Positions 48,640 through 55,902 of a stretch of DNA of 64,000 nt are shown here, piece by piece. The translations under genes were made by a program, and so were the position numbers. The stretch comes from Pseudomonas antarctica (GTDB taxonomy: Bacteria > Pseudomonadota > Gammaproteobacteria > Pseudomonadales > Pseudomonadaceae). Each line of letters opens with the position of its first letter. Position 1 is the stretch's first letter. The notes beneath the pieces were generated by a model that saw nothing but the letters and a program-made list of their open reading frames with translations, was not told where the DNA came from and ran no database searches. The DNA is taken from contig NZ_UYXQ01000023.1 in NCBI RefSeq assembly GCF_900624995.1, positions 1-64,000 on the forward strand, given 5' to 3'.

Positions 48640-49742
48640 ATCGATTAGTGATCGCTTCAGCAGGGTCGGGAAAAACTAATCTGATAGTGAAAAGTGCAGT
48701 CGACGATGCAAAAGCTGGTAAGCGCGTTTTAATCACAACATTCACCGAAGCATGTGAGCACGAGATTCGTTCGAAAATTATCCAGCTTAATGGATGTGTC
48801 CCAGCCAGTGTTGATATTATTACGTGGTTTTCCTTTTTGATAAGGCATGGTGTAAAGCCTTTTCAGGGCTGTCTTTTTGATTTTGATACCAAAGGCATGC
48901 TTTTGGTAAGTGGAAGATCAGGGTTGAAGTTTCAAGGTAAAATGTTCCCTGTATATTGGGGAGAGGATGATTTTGAAAAGTTTTATTTTACCGAAGATAA
49001 AAGAATATATTCTGATAAGCTGGCCCAGCTTGTAGTAAGGTTGCAAGAAGCTTCAAAGGGGTTGGTTTTTGAACGGATTCGCCGTTGCTATGAAAAAATT
49101 TATATAGATGAAGTGCAAGACCTGGCCGGCTACGATCTTGAGGTATTGGATTTACTTTTTAAAATAGATTCTGACGTGCTATTGGTCGGGGATCCAAGGC
49201 AGGCGACCTATGCTACTAATAACTCTAGAAAGAATAAGAAGTATGTGAAATCAGCTATTGTTAATTTTTTTCTTGATGAAAGGCTTGGTATAGATATTGA
49301 CGATACCTCTCTTCAGGTTAATCATCGGTGTGCCCCCGCCATTTGCGATTACTCCAACAAACTTTTCCCAAACATGAATCCTGCGACCTCTGGAAATCGA
49401 GATGTTACGGGGCACGATGGGGTTTTTTTAGTGGTTAAAGAAAAGTTGGGGCAATACCTTGAATCTTTTCAACCGGTTCAATTGCGTGACAGCATCAAAA
49501 CAGAGACTGACTCGAATTATAAGTCTATGAATTTTGGAAAGTCTAAAGGGCTGACCCTAGGTCGTGTACTTATTTATCCATCCGCACCGATGGTGAAATG
49601 GATGTGCAATAATGACGCAGAGTTAACACAAGCTGCCCGGAGCAAATTTTACGTCGCTCTAACTCGAGCCAAAAATAGTGTTGGTATTGTAGTGTCAAAA
49701 ACAGAAGTTAAGAAAATCACAGATTTAGATGTATATGAGTAA
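48636..49742 (+). CDS. UvrD/Rep-like superfamily 1 helicase (GajB-like)
   Basis: 368 residues, overlapping the OLD gene by four bases. Motif I 'ASAGSGKTNLI' (7-17), motif II 'IYIDEVQDLAGYD' (about 156), motif III 'LLVGDPRQATYA' (about 184), 'VNHRCAPAICDYSN' (motif IV, about 230) and motif VI 'KFYVALTRAKNSVG' (about 338). Shorter than many GajB proteins but all core motifs are present. In Gabija the helicase partner associates with GajA and together they cleave phage DNA when nucleotides are depleted. Confidence 0.83.
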   Translation: MNRLVIASAGSGKTNLIVKSAVDDAKAGKRVLITTFTEACEHEIRSKIIQLNGCVPASVDIITWFSFLIRHGVKPFQGCLFDFDTKGMLLVSGRSGLKFQGKMFPVYWGEDDFEKFYFTEDKRIYSDKLAQLVVRLQEASKGLVFERIRRCYEKIYIDEVQDLAGYDLEVLDLLFKIDSDVLLVGDPRQATYATNNSRKNKKYVKSAIVNFFLDERLGIDIDDTSLQVNHRCAPAICDYSNKLFPNMNPATSGNRDVTGHDGVFLVVKEKLGQYLESFQPVQLRDSIKTETDSNYKSMNFGKSKGLTLGRVLIYPSAPMVKWMCNNDAELTQAARSKFYVALTRAKNSVGIVVSKTEVKKITDLDVYE

Positions 49743-49843
49743 GGCCATTTCGATTGCTTGCCTCGTAAAATTCAGCGTCTCGTTACCTTTCAAGTGACTA
49801 AGGCCTGAATACAACTCATCAAATATTATCCATGAGGCACGTC

Positions 49844-50036
49844 ATGTCTAAACTCGCCGAATTCCGCCAGCTCGAAAAAAAACCTCGCCGAACGGCTCCA
49901 AGCTCTCGAGGTGCTGAAAGGTGATGCTGGCCTCAAGAAAGAAATCGAATTTGAAGCCAAGCTGCGCGCTCTGCTTTTTGACGGCGCGTTGCTCCGATTA
50001 AAACAGAAGCTTTTTGAAGTAAAAAATTATGACTAA
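49844..50036 (+). pseudogene. Frameshifted, truncated MvaT-family xenogeneic silencer
   Basis: ATG 49844 begins MSKLAEFRQLEK, the start of MvaT/TurB-like H-NS-family proteins. An eight-A run at 49875-49882 is one base too long; reading on in the corrected frame gives 'NLAERLQALEVLKGDAGLKKEIEFEAKLRALL', the oligomerisation coiled coil. The sequence then diverges to a stop at 50036, so the C-terminal DNA-binding part is absent. Sequence error or slippage could restore the frame, but not the missing domain. Confidence 0.72.
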
Positions 50037-50041
50037 GCAAT

Positions 50042-50062
50042 AATTATGGCTGAGCCATAATT
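50042..50062. terminator. Perfect hairpin after the mvaT-like remnant
   Basis: AATTATGGCT-G-AGCCATAATT: a 10-bp stem with one-base centre. No T run; terminator or binding dyad. The following 50063-50336 contains only short degraded frames. Confidence 0.45.
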
Positions 50063-50336
50063 CTGAATAATCCAGTTTTTCTCCACTTCCCCACCGTTGT
50101 TGAGCTGATCGTCCTACATCGTGATGCGCCGCTATGTTGACGAAACAAACCGAGAGGCTACCGAGCCAATGGAAGCTCATCCCTCCGAATCAAGAGCCCT
50201 AGAACCATTGGCAGATGACATGATCGCATAGCGACTTGCGGATTAGAGTTTTCAGCTCGGCGCGGTAGAAGGCTTGCAGCAGTTCTTCGCACTGCACCGT
50301 GCTTGAGTCCGGGCGCACAAAAGACCCATCGTGGCC

Positions 50337-50495
50337 TTACCCCGCAATGTGGGGCTTCATCCCGAAGTGCCGCTTATTGTCTTTTTTAGTCTGATGCATC
50401 TCCGGATCGGGCTTGCCTTTTAGGTACTTGACCGAGGGCGGCCCGGCGATCAGGGGGGCATCCGGTGCAGACTCACTGGCGAACACACCTTCCCG
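50337..50495 (-). pseudogene. IS5-family transposase fragment
   Basis: The minus strand encodes '[23 protein letters not shown]' in parts, matching the IS5 transposase phrase [22 protein letters not shown], but opens after a stop at 50496 and ends at a stop at 50337. No terminal repeats or remaining transposase are seen. A decayed insertion between the cargo and the recombinase operon. Confidence 0.72.
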
Positions 50496-50504
50496 TCAAC
50501 GAGG

Positions 50505-50918
50505 CTACCGAATTTCTTTTGGCTTGGCATATGGCAGAGGCCGGTCGAGGTCATCCAGGTTGAGGCCTCCCCGTACTGCGTTGTGGCTCCACCGCACAAA
50601 TTGCTCCAAGAGAGCGTTGTTTTCACGAGTTAAGCGTTCGACCCGAGTCTCCAGGAGCTTGATGCGCTCCAGAGCCTTATTTGTCTCAACTGCGCTTCGA
50701 GAAACGCTTACTCCGGTGTCATCCTTTGCGCGCTCCTTAGCGTGATCCCAGGCCGATTTGATGCGTGGGTGCCGGAGCATTGCCGCCTTGGTGTACTTGT
50801 GCCCAATCTCGACCTCTAACATGGCAAGGTAGCGATCCCAAGTCAGTTTTCCGACCCAGCCATCCAGCAGTCGTACCGCCTTGTCGATACCGGAATCGTT
50901 TAGTTTTGGCGCACCCAT
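50505..50918 (-). CDS. Small coiled-coil recombination accessory protein (Srap/TnpC-like)
   Basis: 137 residues with a predicted coiled coil ('NKALERIKLLETRVERLTRENNALLEQF', about 80-107) and an N-terminal helical part. Its ATG directly follows the intB-like stop (TAAATG), so it is the last gene of the four-gene recombinase operon. Position and size fit Srap of SEs and TnpC of Tn554-like elements. Probably needed for recombination; exact role unknown. Confidence 0.65.
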   Translation of the reverse strand: MGAPKLNDSGIDKAVRLLDGWVGKLTWDRYLAMLEVEIGHKYTKAAMLRHPRIKSAWDHAKERAKDDTGVSVSRSAVETNKALERIKLLETRVERLTRENNALLEQFVRWSHNAVRGGLNLDDLDRPLPYAKPKEIR

Positions 50919-53057
50919 TTAGAAAAAACCCATATCTAGTAACAGTTTCTCATCTGCGTCGGAATCTACATCCGCACTCGCCACGAATGGCGCAGGCGAA
51001 TGGACGTCTTGGTTAATAATCCTGACAGCCTGGGCTAAGCCGGCCTTCGACTGCGAATTCTCGGGAGGAGGTAACGTGATGAATGCCCCGTCTGGTATGG
51101 CCGGATCATTCAGCTTGTTGAGAACAAGCTGCCAGCGTTCGAGCTTCGGAATGTGCAGATTAAGCCAGCGAGAGGCCCCAGGCTCACCTCGTTCATGAGC
51201 GCTCTTTGCATCTCTTACAGCTTTTTCATGCAGCTTAAACTGGAACTCAGCTTCGTCATGATGACGTTTGTCGCCCTTCGTAAATGTGTGCTCTCCACAG
51301 TTCACGCAGTCCTTGTCCTTCGGGCAGGGGGTGAGTGCATGGTCATGACGGCAAATGCCGTAGCGGGTACGGTGAGTCGCTCCTAGCTCAATTTTAAGGG
51401 CCTGCTCGCGGGTGAGCCCATGAGCAATGGCTATCGAGTCCACTTTGGCTTCGAGATGACCTTCAATGACGAGAGGGCGCTCATTGGCCCCGAGCTTGAG
51501 ATAAGCCTCAATGAATGCCTCTTGAGGCAGGTGGTCATACCATTCGTTCTGTTTGACGCTCTTGCGCCCAGACCAAAATGCAATGAGCGATTCGCTCAAG
51601 TGCTTGCTCTGGGCGAGAGTATTCAACAAGTGGCGAAAATCGTGTGTGGTGATCGCGATGGGGCTGCCATCTGAGTTCACCTTGCCGTTTCGGCTGAAAA
51701 TCGTAACCCCGCCAGGATTGGCCCCTAGCTGGTTATTGAATTGATTCGTCGACAGCGGCGAAGGCACATGTAGTAAAGGCTCGGCGTTGGGCCGGAGGAT
51801 GTTTTCAGGCAGTACCCATAGTGCCTCGTGCCACTTTAGGCCGGTATGGCCATCCAAGATTGGAAAAGCGTCTGGAAGCTTTGCCAGAACGAAGTTTTCA
51901 AGCGATTCAAATTCGTAGAGCGCAACCCAGCGAGCCTGCTGTGATTCTGGCCCCATTCGTGATTTATCAGTGGTGCGATCCTCACGTTTTACCAAGGCAT
52001 ATCTAGGCGCGTGAGAGCCTTGAATCGGGGTTGTCTTGCCCAAAATGATAGCGGCCTCGTAAAGCGTTATCGGCTGGTTACGCAGGTGTTCCGTCCCAGG
52101 CGGGAGATAGAGTTTCGCTGGGTTTGCGGTATACCAACCCGCAGCCTTTCTGGCGGGGGCGCCAAGATCCACCAGATAATTGACTGTCTTTTCTACGACC
52201 GCCTCGAACTCATCGGAGGCAGCAAATTTCGTCATTGCTCCTGCCCCTTTGGCGGGTGCCCAGGCAATGCCCATGATAGGGCCTTCTTTGGTGTCTGCTG
52301 ATCGGATGCAATCAACTGGAAGGCTCAGAATTTCGGCCGACCTGCTTGGGGCGTACATCGCAAGAGAGACAAATGCGGTTGTCAGCTTGTCCGACACATG
52401 GTTACTGGTGTGATGAATCTCCGCCAATGCCAGTATTGATTCGAGAGGAGGGAGTCTGGCGACCGCTTTTTCAGATTCTTTTGTCGCAACCCTGTCATTC
52501 CTTACAGGTGCCTTGTAACCAATCGGACTCTTCCACTCCAAAAGATTTGGAGTGAGGCGAGCAGGATTTACCACTTCAGTCACAATCCGTTCGAGAACCC
52601 TTGCCGTCGCCCAAGCATCCGTAAATCTGGCTTTCAACAAGTCAGCAGCCTTATCGAGCACTATCGGCGTAAGTTGCGTGATGCACGGTCTGCGCTTGCA
52701 ATCAATTAACGCCTGTTCAATCGCCTGTAGTGCGTATAAGTGCCTTTTGAATTCGGCTAAGCGCAATCGACGCATGACCTCACTAAATGTGGATTTCGCG
52801 AATGGTAAAAAATCGACCTCGAATGGAATCTGGACGGTTGATTTGTTGCCAGATTCGTCCCGCAGAGATTTGAAATGTGCAATTTTCTTCGTTTTGCCCT
52901 GGGCTCTTCCGATAATGAAGGTCGAGATATCCCAGCTGTTATCTTCCCAAATAACATTGATGAAAGGAAAATTAGCCTTAGCGTGTGAAATGAACGAATC
53001 CAGGTTTTCCTGAGCGGTCAGCTCATCTCTACCAACGAAGTGTACGATTTCGCCCAT
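50919..53057 (-). CDS. Large tyrosine-recombinase-family protein (IntB-like)
   Basis: 712 residues. Core signs of the tyrosine recombinase fold: Arg in 'YAPSRSAEILSLPVDC' (about 240), H-x-x-R in 'ITTHDFRHLLNT' (about 490) and Trp/Tyr in 'FWSGRKSVKQNEWYDH' (about 510-525), so the catalytic set looks intact. A cysteine/histidine cluster 'CRHDHALTPCPKDKDCVNCGEH' in parts (about 590-615) suggests a zinc site. Start abuts the upstream stop (TAAATG). Size and place match IntB of SEs or TnpB of Tn554. Confidence 0.78.
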   Translation of the reverse strand: MGEIVHFVGRDELTAQENLDSFISHAKANFPFINVIWEDNSWDISTFIIGRAQGKTKKIAHFKSLRDESGNKSTVQIPFEVDFLPFAKSTFSEVMRRLRLAEFKRHLYALQAIEQALIDCKRRPCITQLTPIVLDKAADLLKARFTDAWATARVLERIVTEVVNPARLTPNLLEWKSPIGYKAPVRNDRVATKESEKAVARLPPLESILALAEIHHTSNHVSDKLTTAFVSLAMYAPSRSAEILSLPVDCIRSADTKEGPIMGIAWAPAKGAGAMTKFAASDEFEAVVEKTVNYLVDLGAPARKAAGWYTANPAKLYLPPGTEHLRNQPITLYEAAIILGKTTPIQGSHAPRYALVKREDRTTDKSRMGPESQQARWVALYEFESLENFVLAKLPDAFPILDGHTGLKWHEALWVLPENILRPNAEPLLHVPSPLSTNQFNNQLGANPGGVTIFSRNGKVNSDGSPIAITTHDFRHLLNTLAQSKHLSESLIAFWSGRKSVKQNEWYDHLPQEAFIEAYLKLGANERPLVIEGHLEAKVDSIAIAHGLTREQALKIELGATHRTRYGICRHDHALTPCPKDKDCVNCGEHTFTKGDKRHHDEAEFQFKLHEKAVRDAKSAHERGEPGASRWLNLHIPKLERWQLVLNKLNDPAIPDGAFITLPPPENSQSKAGLAQAVRIINQDVHSPAPFVASADVDSDADEKLLLDMGFF

Positions 53058-54518
53058 TTAAATTGCTTCTTCCGATGTGTCGCGGATGGTAATGATCTGC
53101 TGGATTGCCGACATTGCACTGTGATTGATTTGGCGGATCCTCGGCTCTGTTTCGAGCTCTTGATCTTCCACCAGAGAAGCCATCAAAGCCTCCCAAGGCG
53201 CGCTCAGCAAAGGCTCGAAATGAGCACATCCCGCCAGACACGCAACTGGGGCGTTCTGGTGGCATTCAGCGCGCGTGCCGCAAGCGCCCACGGGCATCCC
53301 CATGAGCCTCATGAAATCGCTGATTACGGCATCAGGGTCGCCTGCCCTAGTGGCCTCATGGAGGCCGGAAATCGCCTTCCCCTGGAACGCCCTTGCGAAG
53401 TAGCTCATTTCCTTGCCAAGAGCCTCTCGGATAGGATTCTGAAGCTCTGGCATAGACGCCCTGTAGTACTGAATGCAGGAGGTGCTTCGATGCGTGAGCA
53501 GGCGAGCCACCTCATAATCTGATGCCCCCTGAGCCAGAGCTCTGGTAGCTAGGGTGTACCTGAAGCGGTAAGGTGTAATCGCGATCTTCGTACCAAGGCG
53601 CTCGGAGTAGGTATTCAGCTTTCGGATGATCGAGCTCATGCGCTGCCCCAGCGCGTTGGAGGAAGGCTCGGTGAATAACGGATCATCGGTGCCCGCATCA
53701 TCTGCCGATGGATATGCATCTAGGTAGTTGATCAGGCATTCTGCTAGAACCGTAGGGGCTCGACGTACCCAGTACTCCTGAGACGTGGTCATTTCTCCCT
53801 TCGCCAACGGAACCCTGAGAGTCACCTCCATACCATTTCTGTCATGGATGATGACGTCTTTCTTTTTCATCCTGTGAGCTTGGGCGGGCCTGACGCCAGT
53901 GCCAATGAAGAACCAGCAGATTGTGTAGTCGGCTTGGTCGATGGCTCCACTGGAAAATGCCCTATTAAGTTGATGGTGGATGTTGTGGATCTCTTGCTCG
54001 GTGAGCGCGCCTCTTTCAGGATCATTGGTGAGCAACCCGAAGTATGCGCCGGTGCCTTGTTCTTCCCACTTAAACGGGTGCTCTAAAAAATCATAGACCT
54101 GAGCTGACAGGCCGGGCATGCCCAAGGCTGATATTCGGCGTAACAAAGGGATTACGAAAGGTCGGTAGTTCGCTGAGATCTCGTTAAGGCGATTGATCTC
54201 CGAAATGTCAATTTGAGTTTTACTAGCCATTTCTGGCAGTTGAAACCAATTACTCACCGCACTCAAAATAGTGGTGTTATATGAAAGGCTGTGTGTGGAT
54301 AGCGTGTTTTTGATCGCCCGATACATGCTTTCATGCAGCGTGTTTCCAAGCGAAAGAATATCGAAGTTCAGAGAGCGAAGATTCCCGTCGCGATCAACAA
54401 CCTTGAGAAGCCGACCTATGCTGAGCTCGATAATCCGGCCATCGAGTAATACAACTTTGTCGGTCTTCGCATTAGAATTCGGTTCGTCTTTATGGACAGC
54501 GTTAATTGTGACGGTCAT
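53058..54518 (-). CDS. Tyrosine-recombinase-fold protein (Tfp-like)
   Basis: 486 residues. 'GTGVRPAQAHRM' holds the first Arg (about 205), 'ITPYRFRYTLATRA' the box-II region with Tyr in place of the usual His (about 338), 'LLTHRSTSCIQYY' the His and candidate Tyr (about 365-375). A C-terminal Cys cluster ('GACGTRAECHQNAPVACLAGC' in two parts) resembles that of its neighbour. The altered box II fits a degenerate partner like Tfp. Overlaps the intA-like stop by ATGA. Confidence 0.75.
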   Translation of the reverse strand: MTVTINAVHKDEPNSNAKTDKVVLLDGRIIELSIGRLLKVVDRDGNLRSLNFDILSLGNTLHESMYRAIKNTLSTHSLSYNTTILSAVSNWFQLPEMASKTQIDISEINRLNEISANYRPFVIPLLRRISALGMPGLSAQVYDFLEHPFKWEEQGTGAYFGLLTNDPERGALTEQEIHNIHHQLNRAFSSGAIDQADYTICWFFIGTGVRPAQAHRMKKKDVIIHDRNGMEVTLRVPLAKGEMTTSQEYWVRRAPTVLAECLINYLDAYPSADDAGTDDPLFTEPSSNALGQRMSSIIRKLNTYSERLGTKIAITPYRFRYTLATRALAQGASDYEVARLLTHRSTSCIQYYRASMPELQNPIREALGKEMSYFARAFQGKAISGLHEATRAGDPDAVISDFMRLMGMPVGACGTRAECHQNAPVACLAGCAHFEPLLSAPWEALMASLVEDQELETEPRIRQINHSAMSAIQQIITIRDTSEEAI

Positions 54519-55756
54519 TTCGAATCACCTTTATTTTTTTCACGCAACTCGTTAGCCAGGCTTTCAGCGATCTTGTCCGATTTTTCCCGGATGTGCCGGC
54601 TGGAGTAACGTGCTTCCATGGAAGACTTTTTCGACCAACCATTCAGACGGTTCCTCATCTGCTTCTCTTCGCCCGCTTGCATCCGTTTCTCAGGCGGAAG
54701 GCTATCTATCTTCCTGCTTAAACGATCATTCCAAGTACGCCGAAGAGCGTGCGGAGCCACGCTGGCGGGCAGATTATTTTTGCGGCGAAGCTCCCTGAAA
54801 GCGAGATTGATTGCCCCTAAGGACAAATGGTCGCCATCGGCGGTGGTGAAGAGATAGCCATGTTTCCTCGCCCTAGCTGGAATTTGGCTCCAGTACTTCA
54901 TGACGAAGTCGTGAAAGTCGTATGCGGTTTGCTCAGATATGGGCAGCGTCCGCGCAACGGTCTTCGATACTCGGGCACGTACACGGCGTGCTGCATGATT
55001 GATGTCATCGACTCGTATGTATCGAAGCTCACTGCGCCTGATCGCGGTCTCAGAGAAAATTCGGTACATCAAGTGATTCCGATACTGATGAAAATCAGAT
55101 TGAAATGGGTTGGTTTCGGATCCTGGCTCAAACGCGGCGTCCAGGGCATCCATCACGTCTTCAGAAAGCCCCTCTGGGGCGTCACCTTCCTCGGCGGTCT
55201 TCGCCCTGGGCTCTTGGGCTCGCAAGGCAGCTATGGCCTTTTCACGCGCTTTGGCGAGGTCTTTGCGGGGCTTATCTGATGCCTTTGGGCTGATTCGCTC
55301 GTGATTGAATTCTAGAAAGTTCGCCACAGTCCGGATGCGGTAACCACCTTCCGTTGCAGAAATCATTGTTCTATGTACGCTCGGAGTACCCCCACTACGC
55401 ACCTGCTCCAATCGCACAATCATGCGTGGTCGAGCATCCAGCGACTCCTCAACGATCTGGTCTTGGGCACCGCGATCAAGACGAAGGAAGAATGCTAGAT
55501 CCTCACACTGTTCAATCGATAGAAACGTCTCTGATCGAAGGATCTGGTCGAAATCGAGTTTCCGGGAAATTGCCCACAGGTAGGCCATACCCAATGAGCG
55601 GAGCACTTTCTCAATTGTGGTTACGGCAAGACCTACATCTCGATATCTGAGCGTTACATAGATATTGGGAAGGAAGAGGGGGCGACCTTCCTGATCAACG
55701 AGCACAGCCATGGGCAGGTCGTCGGATGCAGTGAAAGATCTGATGGAGTAACTGAC
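54515..55756 (-). CDS. Tyrosine recombinase (IntA-like), first gene of the quartet
   Basis: About 413 residues from TTG 55756, chosen because GGAAG lies 8 bp upstream and family members carry about 15 residues before 'MAVLVDQEGRPLFLP'; ATG 55711 is the alternative and the frame extends to 55834. Catalytic residues: 'ETAIRRSEL' (Arg), 'VAPHALRRTW' (HxxR), 'LNGWSKKSSMEARYSS' (Trp and Tyr nucleophile). It reads inward from the right end, with GTATAC motifs around its promoter, so recombinase binding could also regulate it. Confidence 0.8.
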   Translation of the reverse strand, partial: VSYSIRSFTASDDLPMAVLVDQEGRPLFLPNIYVTLRYRDVGLAVTTIEKVLRSLGMAYLWAISRKLDFDQILRSETFLSIEQCEDLAFFLRLDRGAQDQIVEESLDARPRMIVRLEQVRSGGTPSVHRTMISATEGGYRIRTVANFLEFNHERISPKASDKPRKDLAKAREKAIAALRAQEPRAKTAEEGDAPEGLSEDVMDALDAAFEPGSETNPFQSDFHQYRNHLMYRIFSETAIRRSELRYIRVDDINHAARRVRARVSKTVARTLPISEQTAYDFHDFVMKYWSQIPARARKHGYLFTTADGDHLSLGAINLAFRELRRKNNLPASVAPHALRRTWNDRLSRKIDSLPPEKRMQAGEEKQMRNRLNGWSKKSSMEARYSSRHIREKSDKIAESLANELREKNKGDSK

Positions 55757-55798
55757 CAATGTATACGCTTCCGACCTGTGAGCTAGATAGGCCGGCGA

Positions 55799-55888
55799 GT
55801 ATAGGGATGGGTATACGGCAGGTAAACCCTCCAACCCCTTGTTTTTCTTGGGGTTGGAGGGTATTACTTTTTAGGATGTATACGTTTT
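55799..55888. repeat. Right-end GTATAC cluster with a perfect 13-bp hairpin
   Basis: GTATAC at 55811 and 55878 (another at 55761, in front of the IntA-like start). GTATAGGGATGGGTATAC (55799-55816) parallels the left-end motif; ATGTATACGTTTT (55876-55888) inverts the left AAAACGTATACAT. Between them ACCCTCCAACCCC and GGGGTTGGAGGGT (55826-55862) form a perfect 13-bp stem with an 11-nt T-rich loop. Proposed as the attR region 15 bp from the nrdA stop. Confidence 0.68.
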
Positions 55889-55902
55889 AAAACTTATGAT
55901 TG

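Larger units (their letters stand above)
41533..55888. mobile_element. SE-like integrative element (about 14.4 kb) carrying defence genes
   Basis: The limits are estimated from GTATAC motif clusters at both ends and from the surrounding genes: a complete terminator on the left at 41498 and the nrdA stop on the right at 55903. The right side holds a coupled quartet of three tyrosine-recombinase-like proteins and a small coiled-coil protein, transcribed inward, resembling intA-tfp-intB-srap of strand-biased circularizing elements. Cargo is largely defence-like. It lacks the REPINs that dot the flanking chromosome, and base composition falls sharply at 46-49.8 kb. Exact att cores are not determined. 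Confidence 0.75.

Noticed and set aside
50164..50336. Possible further coding fragment left of the IS5 remnant
   Set aside because: A short minus-strand frame ('VQCEELLQAFYRAELKTLIRK') is visible but has no start, no family and several stops around it; not reported as a gene.
41533..55888. CRISPR array
   Set aside because: No regularly spaced direct repeats with unique spacers were seen; the GTATAC motifs are short and irregularly spaced.
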